In this document: one piece after another, positions 7,794 through 16,660 of the stretch | How the letters are laid out: every line of letters starts with the position of its first letter | Position numbering within the stretch: the stretch's first letter is position 1 | Assembly: GCA_947495915.1 (NCBI GenBank) | Contig: CANMAW010000007.1 | Location: 124,001-188,000, forward strand | From: Maribacter algarum (ex Lu et al. 2025) (nom. illeg.) | GTDB lineage: Bacteria; Bacteroidota; Bacteroidia; Flavobacteriales; Flavobacteriaceae | Direction of reading: 5' to 3' | Length of the DNA stretch: 64,000 nt | Made by a program: the position numbers and the translations under genes | Notes under the pieces: model-generated | What the model was told of the DNA's origin: nothing | Database searches by the model: none | The model's input: only the letters and a program-made list of their open reading frames with translations

Positions 7794-8957
7794 CTAATTT
7801 AAAGCCTGTTCAATATCTCTAATAATATCATCAATATGCTCTAGGCCAACAGAAACGCGAACCATACCATCGGTAATACCAGTTTCTGCTCTTTCTTCGG
7901 ATGATAACTTACTATGTGTGGTAGATGCAGGATGCGTTACAATGCTACGAGAATCTCCTAAATTTGCAGATAATGATAACAGTTTAATTCCATCAAAAAA
8001 ATCTTGACCGGCTTTTAGTCCACCTTTAACCTCAAAGGCTACCACACAACCACCAGCCTTCATCTGCTTTTTGGCAATTTCATAGTTAGGATGCGATTTT
8101 AAAAAAGGGTATCTCACCCAATTCACTTTTTCATGCGCTTCTAAATATTCGGCCAATTTCAAAGCATTCTCACAATGTCGGTCTACTCGTAACGCTAAAG
8201 TTTCGAGACTTTTTGATAACACCCATGCGTTAAAAGGTGACAGAGCCGGACCGGTTATTCTTGAAAATCGGTAAACTTTATCAATTAAATCTTTGTCACC
8301 TACAGTAATACCTGCAAGAACTCGACCCTGACCATCCATAAGTTTTGTACCTGAATGTATGACTAAGTCTGCCCCATACTTGATGGGCTGTTGTAAATAA
8401 GGAGACGCAAAACAATTATCAATTACCAATATGAGCCCATGCTTTTTTGCAATTTTCCCTAGTCTTTCTAAATCTAGAACATCAACCCCCGGATTCGTTG
8501 GTGATTCTGCATAGATGATTTTGGTTTTAGGTGTTATTAAACGGTCTATAGCCTCTAGTTCATTTATTTTGAAATAACTATGCGTAATATTCCATTTCGG
8601 AAAGAAGTTATTAAACAAAGAATGCGTTGAGCCAAAAATACTTCGAGCTGATAACACATGATCGCCACTATCTAATAGTGCCGCTAAAGTTGAAAAAACA
8701 GCAGCCATACCTGAAGCAAAAGCAAAACCTGCCTCTGCTCCTTCCATTTGGCATACCTTTTCCACAAATTCTGAAGAATTAGGGTTAGAGTATCTTGAAT
8801 AGATATTTCTCTGTTTTTCTTCAGCAAAAGATGCTCGCATATCTTCTGCATCATCAAATACAAAACTAGAAGTTAAATATAACGGAACAGAATGTTCCAA
8901 ATTTTGCGTACGTTCAAGTTGAGTGCGTATTGCGTTGGTTTCAAATTTATTCTTCAT
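7794..8957 (-). CDS. metZ: O-acyl-homoserine sulfhydrylase / trans-sulfuration PLP enzyme (MetZ-like)
   Basis: 387 aa, the usual length of Cys/Met metabolism PLP enzymes. The PLP lysine is in 'HSGTKLMDGQGRVLAG' near residue 200. The 'DGQGRV' form after the lysine is typical of O-succinylhomoserine sulfhydrylases. It would join sulfide to an activated homoserine to make homocysteine. Its ATG overlaps the stop of the MetX-AK-HSD fusion (TAATG), so it is translationally coupled and lies in the SAM-riboswitch operon. It is a second sulfhydrylase besides metY. Cystathionine gamma-synthase activity cannot be excluded. Confidence 0.85.
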   Translation of the reverse strand: MKNKFETNAIRTQLERTQNLEHSVPLYLTSSFVFDDAEDMRASFAEEKQRNIYSRYSNPNSSEFVEKVCQMEGAEAGFAFASGMAAVFSTLAALLDSGDHVLSARSIFGSTHSLFNNFFPKWNITHSYFKINELEAIDRLITPKTKIIYAESPTNPGVDVLDLERLGKIAKKHGLILVIDNCFASPYLQQPIKYGADLVIHSGTKLMDGQGRVLAGITVGDKDLIDKVYRFSRITGPALSPFNAWVLSKSLETLALRVDRHCENALKLAEYLEAHEKVNWVRYPFLKSHPNYEIAKKQMKAGGCVVAFEVKGGLKAGQDFFDGIKLLSLSANLGDSRSIVTHPASTTHSKLSSEERAETGITDGMVRVSVGLEHIDDIIRDIEQALN

Positions 8958-11900
8958 TATCCTTTTTCTGCAATTCTTAATATATCTCCGAAAACACCTC
9001 TTGCAGTAACAGCGGCCCCAGCCCCTGCACCTTGTATAACCAAGGGATTTTCTCCGTAAGATTCTGTATAAATTTCTATTATTGAGTCTGAACCTTTTAC
9101 TTGGCCTAGTGCACTCTCTTTTGGAACGGAGATGAGTTTTACATCTAACAGTCCTTTTTCTTCTTGCAGGTTACCATGAAGATCACCAACATAGCGCAAA
9201 ACATGTCCTTCTTTTTGGTTCTTTTTTATTTCGTTGAAGGTATCATCTAACATTCCTAAATTCTTTAAGAAATAGTCGGTTTCACCCTTTTGCAATTGAT
9301 TAGGAATGAGGTTCTGTATTTTAACATCAGAAAACTCATTACTTAGATCAAGCTCACGAGCTAAGATTAATAGCTTTCTACCCACATCATTCCCTGACAA
9401 ATCTTCTCGTGGATCTGGTTCTGTAAAACCTTGGTGCATGGCATCTTTTAAAATTTGAGAAAAAGGTGCATTCACTTCTGAAAATGTGTTAAATATATAA
9501 CTCAATGAACCTGAAAAAACACCCTTTATTCTGGTAATATTCTCACCAGACAAATGCAATAATTTAATCGTATCAATTAAGGGTAAACCAGCACCCACAT
9601 TGGTTTCATATAAATACCTTTTTTGATTTTTATCTAACTCCTCTCGTAATAATTGGTAATAATCAAACCCCAAGGTATTTGCAATTTTATTTGAGGAAAC
9701 AATATCAAATCCGTTTTCAACAAAATCAAAATAATTCGCCACAAAGTCTTCACTTGCGGTATTATCAACAACAATTAGATTTTCAAGATGATTTTCTTTT
9801 GCAAAATCAAAAACATCTTTTAACTCATAATCAACTCCCTTTTTATCTAAAGATGATTTCCATGATTTTGGAATACCTTTTTTATTGATCAAAAGTTTTC
9901 TTGAATTTGCTACTGCAAACACTTTCAAATCAATTCCTTTGCGACTAGCAATAGTTTCTGAAGACTTTAATATTTGTTCGATTAGTGTTCCTCCTACGTT
10001 ACCATGGCCGAAAACCGCCAAGTTTACACGTTTGCTAATACCAAAAATTTGGCCATGCATTACATTTAGCGCCTTGTGCAAATCTGATTTTTTAAGAACT
10101 AAACTTACATTCTTACCAGAAACGGTGTTATTGAATAAAAGTGGAATGATTTGATTTTTTATCAAAGCATTATATGGTTTGTGAAATGTGCTTAAATCTT
10201 GACCCACAATGGAAACAACTGATACATCATCAATAACCGTAATCATATTGATGTCTTTTGACTTCACATCACTTGAAAATTCTAATTCTAAAGCCCGTTT
10301 AGCTTTTTGAGCGTTCGTAGCACTCACAACAAGCCCGATACCTCTTTCTGAAGAGCCTTGAGAAATAATACTAACATTGATGTTATTTGCTTCTAAGGTT
10401 TTAAAAATTCTGGCATCAATACCCACTTTACCCAGCAGACCTCTACCTTCAAGGTTCACTAAAGAAACATCATCAATATTAGACAATGACTTGATGCCTT
10501 CCTTACTTGATTTTGCACTAATTAAGGTACCCTCGTTATCATCATTAAAAGTGTTCAATATTCTTAAAGGAATATTTTTTTCAATCAATGGAATAATTGT
10601 TTTAGCATGCAAAATCTTAGCTCCAAAATTTGCCAACTCATTAGCCTCAGCGTACGATAAATTTGATAGTCGTTTTGCCTCTACCACAAAATCAGGATTC
10701 GCAGTAAAAATACCATCAACATGAGTATAATTTTGCAACTCTTCAGCATTCAAATAATTAGCAAGTAATGCGGCTGAATAATTACTACCATTTCTACCTA
10801 GGGTTGTTGTTTCACCATCGGCATTAGAAGCAATAAACCCTGTAAAAATTGGAACAGAACCTGTTGGTAGTTCTGCAAATTTAAGTAGTAAATTCTCTTT
10901 AGATATAGCTTCTAAAATTGTAGCATCTCCAAAATTATTATTCGTTTTTAATAAGGTTCTTGCATCAATGAACTTTGCATTAATTCCTTTACCTATTAAA
11001 AGCTTAGTAACTAATTTGGCCGAAATTATTTCGCCATAAGCTAAGACCTCATCTTTAATTTTAGGACTATAATCACCTAACAATGAAATACCTTCAAATA
11101 GTTTTGCAAGACTTTTGAATTCTAAAGAAAGGTTTACATTACTAAAAGTGTGTTTTTGATATTTTTCAAAGGCTTCAAAATCTTTAATATAGTTTTGACC
11201 CTTGGCTGCCTTTTCAAGCATCAATTCTAATTGGTCTGTCGCTTTTTCTCTAGCTGATAAAACCACTGCGATATTAGCTTCTTGATTTACCTTATTAGTA
11301 ATAATTTCTAATACTCGCCCTAACCCTTCACCATTACTCAACGACTTTCCGCCAAACTTTAAAACTGTAACTTTTTTTGATTTCCCGTTTTTGTTGAAAA
11401 TTCCGTTCAATAATTTTTCTAATTGTTCAAATTCAATTAGAAAAGCATCATGCCCGTGCAACGACTGAATTTCGCCATAAGTAACATTACTATTAGCTTG
11501 TGCAATTTGCTTAAATGTATCTTTATTCTCTTTTGCCGTAAAAAACAAATCAGAGTCTACACCAATAATATGAATATTAGTTTTGCTATTTTGTAAATTG
11601 GTGAAATTCTTTTGGCCATCTCTAGTTACATCAATGGTTTTCAACAATTGATTCATTAGTTTATAAGCTGAAAGTTGAAATCTTTCTTGTAATTTTTCAC
11701 CATGATGCATTAACCAACTCTCTACATTAAAAACTTGTAGTTCTTCATTAGTACTGCGTTTAAATCGTTCTTTAAAAGATTCAGGTGTTCGATAACAAAG
11801 CATGGCATGCATTCTAGCATCGTGCACCGGTTGCTTAGAATTCACTAAAAATTGCTCTTGAATTTGACAATTAGCAATTAACCAATCGGTAGATTTCCAA

Positions 11901-12343
11901 TCAGAAGCAACAGGAATCAAATGTTCGGTTAATTTTGGATTTATCGCAGCCATTTCCCAAGCAATTCCACCGCCTAATGATCCGCCTATTATGGCATATA
12001 GGTTATCGATTTCAAGTTGGCGCAGTCCTTCTAAAAAAATATGCGCTATATCACCGGCTACAAAGTCTTTATAATTATCGATTACAAACTTATCGTATCC
12101 ATTACCAGGTATATTGAACGATAAAATGGTATACTTTCTAGTGTCTATGCATTTTCCATCACCGATCAATGCAGACCACCAGCCAGTTTTTCCTGTAACA
12201 TCAGAATTACCTGTTAAGGCATGATTAACTAAAACTATAGGTGCATCATGCAGCTTTTTGCCAAATACCTCATATGACAATTCAATATTTTGAGTTACAC
12301 CACTTAGGGTTGTAAAATCTTTTATTTTAAGATGATGGAGCAT
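8957..12343 (-). CDS. fusion: homoserine O-acyltransferase (MetX) - aspartokinase-like - homoserine dehydrogenase
   Basis: 1128 aa with three parts. Residues about 1-315 are an alpha/beta-hydrolase MetX domain, with nucleophile Ser in 'GGSLGGG', acid in 'VDSDLFF' and His in 'HGHDAF'. Residues about 325-620 are an aspartokinase fold, followed by two ACT regulatory domains to about 760. Residues about 770-1128 are homoserine dehydrogenase, with the NAD(P) site 'FGHGNVGG' and intact signature 'GFTEPDPREDLSGND'. The kinase motifs are altered: KFGGKS for KFGGTS, GSN for GSD, THVDG for TDVDG. The protein would turn aspartate semialdehyde into activated homoserine for the sulfhydrylases on either side. 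A 'ThrA' label would hide the MetX part and overstate the kinase. Confidence 0.93.
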   Translation of the reverse strand: MLHHLKIKDFTTLSGVTQNIELSYEVFGKKLHDAPIVLVNHALTGNSDVTGKTGWWSALIGDGKCIDTRKYTILSFNIPGNGYDKFVIDNYKDFVAGDIAHIFLEGLRQLEIDNLYAIIGGSLGGGIAWEMAAINPKLTEHLIPVASDWKSTDWLIANCQIQEQFLVNSKQPVHDARMHAMLCYRTPESFKERFKRSTNEELQVFNVESWLMHHGEKLQERFQLSAYKLMNQLLKTIDVTRDGQKNFTNLQNSKTNIHIIGVDSDLFFTAKENKDTFKQIAQANSNVTYGEIQSLHGHDAFLIEFEQLEKLLNGIFNKNGKSKKVTVLKFGGKSLSNGEGLGRVLEIITNKVNQEANIAVVLSAREKATDQLELMLEKAAKGQNYIKDFEAFEKYQKHTFSNVNLSLEFKSLAKLFEGISLLGDYSPKIKDEVLAYGEIISAKLVTKLLIGKGINAKFIDARTLLKTNNNFGDATILEAISKENLLLKFAELPTGSVPIFTGFIASNADGETTTLGRNGSNYSAALLANYLNAEELQNYTHVDGIFTANPDFVVEAKRLSNLSYAEANELANFGAKILHAKTIIPLIEKNIPLRILNTFNDDNEGTLISAKSSKEGIKSLSNIDDVSLVNLEGRGLLGKVGIDARIFKTLEANNINVSIISQGSSERGIGLVVSATNAQKAKRALELEFSSDVKSKDINMITVIDDVSVVSIVGQDLSTFHKPYNALIKNQIIPLLFNNTVSGKNVSLVLKKSDLHKALNVMHGQIFGISKRVNLAVFGHGNVGGTLIEQILKSSETIASRKGIDLKVFAVANSRKLLINKKGIPKSWKSSLDKKGVDYELKDVFDFAKENHLENLIVVDNTASEDFVANYFDFVENGFDIVSSNKIANTLGFDYYQLLREELDKNQKRYLYETNVGAGLPLIDTIKLLHLSGENITRIKGVFSGSLSYIFNTFSEVNAPFSQILKDAMHQGFTEPDPREDLSGNDVGRKLLILARELDLSNEFSDVKIQNLIPNQLQKGETDYFLKNLGMLDDTFNEIKKNQKEGHVLRYVGDLHGNLQEEKGLLDVKLISVPKESALGQVKGSDSIIEIYTESYGENPLVIQGAGAGAAVTARGVFGDILRIAEKG

Positions 12344-12356
12344 GGTTATGTAAATA

Positions 12357-12389
12357 AAATTTCACAGGCCCTTTAGACCTGTGAAATTT
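12357..12389 (-). other. intercistronic hairpin between metY and the MetX fusion gene
   Basis: AAATTTCACAGG and CCTGTGAAATTT form a perfect 12-bp stem with a 9-nt loop, 14 bp before the fusion's start codon and 10 bp after the metY stop. On the minus strand only TATTTA follows, so termination would be weak. It could stabilise the metY message, or partly attenuate the downstream genes. Confidence 0.7.
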
Positions 12390-12398
12390 GAAGTTAAA

Positions 12399-13691
12399 TT
12401 AGGCCTCTACTGAATTTTTAATTGCAGAAAAAGCGTTTTCTAAATCTGTTTTAAGGTCAGCAATATCTTCAAGACCAACAGACAATCGAATTAAATCTTG
12501 TGAAACTCCTGCAGCAGCTTGCTGTTCTTCTGACAACTGTTGATGTGTAGTACTTGCCGGGTGAATAATTAATGATTTTGTATCACCAATATTGGCCAAT
12601 AATGAAAACACCTCAGTGGCATCTGTTAATTTTTTGGCCGCTTCGAAACCACCTTTAACTCCGAATGTCACTAAGCCACTTTGCCCTTTTGGCAAGTATT
12701 CTTTGGCTAGCTCATGGTACTTATTACTTTTTAATCCAGGGTAATTAACCCAAGCCACCTCATCTCTACCCTCTAACCAAGTAGCTAATTCAAGAGCATT
12801 TGCACTATGTTGTTTAATTCTAACAGGAAGTGTTTCTAAACCTTGAATAATTTGAAAAGCGTTAAACGGACTTAACGCTCCACCGAAATCTCTTAATCCC
12901 TCTAAAATAAGTTTGAAGGTAAAAGCAGCAGCACCTAAGGCTTCACTATAAACCAAACCATGGTAGCCTGCTGAAGGCTCTGTAAACTCCGGAAATTTTC
13001 CGTTAGTCCAATCGAAAGTACCAGCGTCAATTATTGCGCCACCCAAAGATGTACCTTGACCTCCGATATATTTGGTAAGAGAATGAATTACTAAGTTTGC
13101 GCCATGCTCGATCGGATTAAGTAAACCTGGTGTAGCTACCGTATTGTCTACAATAAAAGGCACCTTAGCAGCTTTTGCCTCTTTTGAAATAGCTCTTAAA
13201 TCTAAAACATCGAGTTTCGGATTACCTAAAGATTCTACAAAAATGGCTCTAGTATTCTCTTGCACAGCTTTACCAAAATTTTCAGGTTCTGAAGCATCTA
13301 CAAACGTTGTAGTAATACCTAGCCGTGGCAGGGTTACGTTAAGTAAATTAAAAGTACCGCCATACAAACTACTTGAGGCCACAATATGATCACCTGCTTT
13401 AAGAAGCGTTAATAAACCTGTTGAAATTGCAGCAGTACCTGAGGCAAAAACCACCGCACCAACTCCGCCTTCCACGGCAGCCAAACGTTCTTGAAGTATT
13501 TGATTTGTAGGGTTATTTAATCGCGTATAAATAAATCCTAATTCTGCTAAAGAAAATAAGTTTGCTGCGTGTTCTGTATCGTTAAAAACATACGATGATG
13601 TTTGATAAATAGGAACAGCTCTAGTACCCCCTGTTTGAGTGGTGTCGTGACCTGCGTGTAATGCGTTTGTTGCTAATTTTTTAGTGCTCAT
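12399..13691 (-). CDS. metY: O-acetylhomoserine aminocarboxypropyltransferase (sulfhydrylase)
   Basis: 430 aa, the longer form of the family that is typical of O-acetylhomoserine sulfhydrylase. The PLP lysine lies in 'HSLTKYIGGQGTSLGG' near residue 208. It uses sulfide directly to make homocysteine from O-acetylhomoserine. It is the first gene after the SAM-I riboswitch and precedes the MetX fusion and metZ, so it links the cys operon product (sulfide) to methionine. Confidence 0.93.
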   Translation of the reverse strand: MSTKKLATNALHAGHDTTQTGGTRAVPIYQTSSYVFNDTEHAANLFSLAELGFIYTRLNNPTNQILQERLAAVEGGVGAVVFASGTAAISTGLLTLLKAGDHIVASSSLYGGTFNLLNVTLPRLGITTTFVDASEPENFGKAVQENTRAIFVESLGNPKLDVLDLRAISKEAKAAKVPFIVDNTVATPGLLNPIEHGANLVIHSLTKYIGGQGTSLGGAIIDAGTFDWTNGKFPEFTEPSAGYHGLVYSEALGAAAFTFKLILEGLRDFGGALSPFNAFQIIQGLETLPVRIKQHSANALELATWLEGRDEVAWVNYPGLKSNKYHELAKEYLPKGQSGLVTFGVKGGFEAAKKLTDATEVFSLLANIGDTKSLIIHPASTTHQQLSEEQQAAAGVSQDLIRLSVGLEDIADLKTDLENAFSAIKNSVEA

Positions 13692-13816
13692 GATTTTCGA
13701 TTTATTAATTTTTTAAAATGATTAAAAAATCCAAACCCTTGTAACAGACATCGTTTCAAGGTAAAATCAAAAAGTTATAAGAAAGCTAAAGATTACTTTT
13801 GTAAGTAATTCGTTGC

Positions 13817-13920
13817 GTTATCTGTCCTTTATTATAGGATAGAATTTAGCACCTTCTCTGTAAAGAACAAAGGGTTGCTAAGGCTTCATAGGGTCTAATC
13901 CCTCCGCCTTTCTTGATAAC
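13817..13920 (-). ncRNA. SAM-I (S-box) riboswitch upstream of metY
   Basis: The minus strand contains the S-box core in order: GTTATCAAG (P1 5'), GGCGGAGGGA, GACCCTATGAAGCC, GCAACC, AAGGTGCTAA, then GGACAGATAAC (P1 3'). GTTATC (13920-13915) and GATAAC (13822-13817) close the junction. This class binds S-adenosylmethionine. It lies 126 bp before metY and should lower metY-MetX fusion-metZ expression when SAM is plentiful. I see no clear intrinsic terminator between it and metY, so the mode (transcription or translation) is unresolved. The remaining sequence to 14095 shows nothing recognisable. Confidence 0.96.
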
Positions 13921-14095
13921 TATTCAATACGTGTTTGAACTTTGTATAGCACAAATTAAAGTCAGAAAGATTTAAAAACCTAATGTTTCACATAAAATTA
14001 TAAATTGTGAAAAACCAATTCTCTAAACCTATCACTTAAGAAATTTCTTTTTTTATCTAATGACACCTTTCAGAGCTTGATAAAAACAATTTCTT

Positions 14096-15595
14096 TTATG
14101 AAGTTATTTTGATTGATATTTTTTTAATATGTTCCATCGTTTGCTTCAGCCTATAAATTAATTCATATAGCTCTACTTCATTATAAGTGGCAAAGCCAAT
14201 TCGTATTGAATTATGTTGCCGCTTTGCAAAATCATATCGTTGCCAGTTTCCGATTTCTAAATGGTAATTCTTAGCAACCTCTGCAACCATTGCCCAAGAA
14301 TACCTCATATTCAGCTTCACCCAAACTGCCATACCACCTTTTGGTTTTTCAAAATGCAACATATCGCCGAATTCCTTCTTTAATAGTTTGCAGAATAAAT
14401 CACGACGCTGTTTATATATCTTTAATACTTTACGAATATGACGGTCTAAATCGCCCGATCTAATAAATTCAGCAAATGTCAACTCAAGAAGTGCGTCACC
14501 TTGTCGGTCTACGATACCTCTTAATTTTGAAGCTTCATCGACGAAAGCTTTTGAGGCGATGAGGTAGCCTATTCTAAATACCGGCGCTACGGTTTTACAA
14601 ACTGAACCTATATATACCACATTACCGTTTATGTCGTGACTTGCTAACGGTAAAATAGGCGCATGATTGTAATTAAAATCATAATCGTAATCATCTTCTA
14701 TAACCGCAAAATTATACTGCTTTGAAAGATTTAATAAGTGTATTCTCCTTTCAGCAGAAAGGGTAACTGTAGTTGGATGATGATGATGCGAAGTAACATA
14801 AACTGCCTTTATCTTCTTTTTTTGGCATAGCTTTTCGAGCTCTGTAGTTAACAGTCCGTTTTCATCGACTTCTACGCGATACAAGCTAGCATTTTGGGTT
14901 ATAAAAGTAATATCTGCACTGATATAATTGGTTGTACCCACAACAACAATATCATCTTTTCTAAGTAATAATTGAGATGATAACCAAATACCCATTTGAC
15001 TACCTCGCGTAATCAAAACATTTTCTTTGGTAATATTTAAACCTCTTGAAATATTTAAATAAGACACTAGGGTTGATCTCAACTCGTCATTGCCATACGT
15101 TGTGCCATAAGTTAAATGATCTATTATTTTTTTCTTTGCTGAGATACCACGATAGATACGACCAATAGAAACCATTGGTGTTAATCGTTCATCAGACAAA
15201 CCATCATTCAAATACATAAAACTCTTTTGCTTTTCAAATGTCTTACTCAGTAGGTGCTGATTGGTGTAAAAATCAAAACCGGCGGTTTTCTTTAGCTGTT
15301 TATACGTATTAGACTGGAGTTGCTTTTGACTTAACACTGGTAAATTATGATGTACAAAAGTTCCCTTTTTTGGAATGCTCTCTACCCAACCTTGTAATGC
15401 TAACTCTTCATAACAAGCTACTATAGTTTTACGATGTACGTGTAATATTTCAGCTAAAGTTCTGCTACCAGGTAATTTGGTATTTGATGCTAATACTTGG
15501 TTTTTTATCAATTGTATAATCTGGTTTGCTAACTGCAAATACAAAGGCTTGTTGCTTTGTCTATCAAACTGAATACTTGTTTTATATGGAAACAT
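14096..15595 (-). CDS. MocR/PdxR family regulator (GntR winged helix plus aminotransferase domain)
   Basis: 499 aa. Residues about 10-80 are a GntR winged helix ('KPLYLQLANQI', 'LPGSRTLAEILHVHRKTI'). From about 120 on it is a fold-type I aminotransferase domain that binds PLP, with the probable lysine in 'GSVCKTVAPVFRIGY'. MocR proteins such as PdxR control vitamin B6 genes. Here the divergent genes include a PNPOx-like flavoprotein, which fits. The start codon lies directly beside three copies of a PdxR-like half-site. It could instead regulate an unrelated amine pathway. Confidence 0.92.
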   Translation of the reverse strand: MFPYKTSIQFDRQSNKPLYLQLANQIIQLIKNQVLASNTKLPGSRTLAEILHVHRKTIVACYEELALQGWVESIPKKGTFVHHNLPVLSQKQLQSNTYKQLKKTAGFDFYTNQHLLSKTFEKQKSFMYLNDGLSDERLTPMVSIGRIYRGISAKKKIIDHLTYGTTYGNDELRSTLVSYLNISRGLNITKENVLITRGSQMGIWLSSQLLLRKDDIVVVGTTNYISADITFITQNASLYRVEVDENGLLTTELEKLCQKKKIKAVYVTSHHHHPTTVTLSAERRIHLLNLSKQYNFAVIEDDYDYDFNYNHAPILPLASHDINGNVVYIGSVCKTVAPVFRIGYLIASKAFVDEASKLRGIVDRQGDALLELTFAEFIRSGDLDRHIRKVLKIYKQRRDLFCKLLKKEFGDMLHFEKPKGGMAVWVKLNMRYSWAMVAEVAKNYHLEIGNWQRYDFAKRQHNSIRIGFATYNEVELYELIYRLKQTMEHIKKISIKITS

Positions 15596-15640
15596 CTGGA
15601 CTATCGTTTATATCAAAACTGGATTATTACAACAGTCCAC
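15596..15640. promoter_or_regulatory. candidate MocR/PdxR operator with three half-sites
   Basis: Two direct copies, CTGGACTAT (15596-15604) and CTGGATTAT (15619-15627), 23 bp apart, and one inverted copy, ACAGTCCAC (15632-15640, reverse GTGGACTGT). They resemble the GTGGWCTA repeats I recall for PdxR. They sit in the leader of the mocR gene, right next to its -7 element. Confidence 0.6.
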
Positions 15641-15647
15641 AAATGTA
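15640..15647 (-). promoter_or_regulatory. candidate -7 element of the MocR gene
   Basis: The minus strand reads TACATTTG, an exact TAnnTTTG match. It adjoins the inverted half-site, so the regulator probably also controls its own gene. No good -33 TTG was found at standard spacing. Confidence 0.45.
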
Positions 15648-15693
15648 GTATTTTTACCAAGAAATTGACTAACGTCATAGAAAACAACAACTT

Positions 15694-15984
15694 ATGTTAT
15701 CAATACGACCCAACTGCGAACATTGCAACAAGGCACTACCCAACAACTCAACAGAAGCCATGATCTGCTCTTTTGAATGCACTTATTGTAGCACTTGTGC
15801 TTTAGAAATCTTTGAAAATGTTTGCCCTAGTTGTTCTGGAAATTTTGTTCCGCGTCCTATTCGACCAAAAAACGAAATTGTAAACCACCCTGCTTCTAAC
15901 GAAAAAATATTTAAACCAAAAGATCTTAAAAAGGCGAAGATAAATACGGAATTCTATAAAAATATACCTCCAAATAAAAGATAA
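15694..15984 (+). CDS. DUF1272 domain-containing cysteine-rich protein
   Basis: 96 aa. The first 57 residues match DUF1272: 'RPNCEHCNKALP', 'CSFECTYCSTCA' and 'CPSCSGNFVPRP', with cysteine pairs that probably bind zinc. The last 40 residues are polar and lysine-rich. Function is unknown. It is transcribed divergently from the MocR gene and ends 6 bp before the PNPOx-like gene, so the two are likely a pair under MocR control. Confidence 0.88.
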   Translation: MLSIRPNCEHCNKALPNNSTEAMICSFECTYCSTCALEIFENVCPSCSGNFVPRPIRPKNEIVNHPASNEKIFKPKDLKKAKINTEFYKNIPPNKR

Positions 15985-15990
15985 ATACAC

Positions 15991-16650
15991 ATGAAAGAAT
16001 ATACAAAATCTAAATTGAACCGTGTAAAACGTGGTCATAACAGGGCTACTTACGATGTTGAAAAAATCAATACCATTCTTGACGCTAGTTTCATTGGTTA
16101 CGTATCCTATATCTACGAAAATCAAGCCATTGCATTACCTATGGCCTATGGCAGAAAAGAAGATAAGATTTACTTGCATGGTTCACAAAACAATCGAATG
16201 TTACGCGCTTTATTAGCAGCTGAAACAGCAAGTATGACCGTGATGCATTTAGATGCTTTGGTGCTAGCTCGGTCAGGTTTACACCATTCGGTTAACTACA
16301 GGTCAGTAACCTTATTCGGAGGAATAAAAAATATTACTGAACCCCGTGAGAAAGAAGATGCATTATATTGTTTTATGGAGCATATGATGAAAGGTCGATG
16401 GAACGGTATAAGGCCTATGCACAAAGATGAACTAGAACGAACAATTGTTGCAGAAATAACTATAGAAACAGCATCTGCAAAAGTAAGAGATGTAGGCGTA
16501 GGTGATGAACCTGAAGACTACGATTTAGATGTTTGGGCAGGCCTTGTACCTTTAAAACAAATAGCTACCTACCCTATTCCTGACCAAGGCCTACCACAAG
16601 AAATGGATATACCAGCGCATGTGCTCCACTATTATGAAAAGAACCAATAA
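15991..16650 (+). CDS. pyridoxamine 5'-phosphate oxidase-like FMN-binding protein
   Basis: 219 aa, FMN-binding split barrel of the NimA/COG3467 kind. Visible marks are 'LPMAYGRKEDKIYLHGS', 'VTLFGGI' and a late 'DVWAGLVPL'. Such proteins are flavin oxidoreductases or flavin carriers; true PdxH is more distant. The linked MocR regulator suggests a B6- or amine-related role. The stop is 10 bp from the convergent CocE-like gene. Confidence 0.85.
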   Translation: MKEYTKSKLNRVKRGHNRATYDVEKINTILDASFIGYVSYIYENQAIALPMAYGRKEDKIYLHGSQNNRMLRALLAAETASMTVMHLDALVLARSGLHHSVNYRSVTLFGGIKNITEPREKEDALYCFMEHMMKGRWNGIRPMHKDELERTIVAEITIETASAKVRDVGVGDEPEDYDLDVWAGLVPLKQIATYPIPDQGLPQEMDIPAHVLHYYEKNQ

Positions 16651-16660
16651 CTATTTACCA

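Noticed and set aside
8957-12343. Fusion as an assembly artefact
   Set aside because: The frame runs without break through three complete domains with a sensible linker, so a chimera is unlikely.
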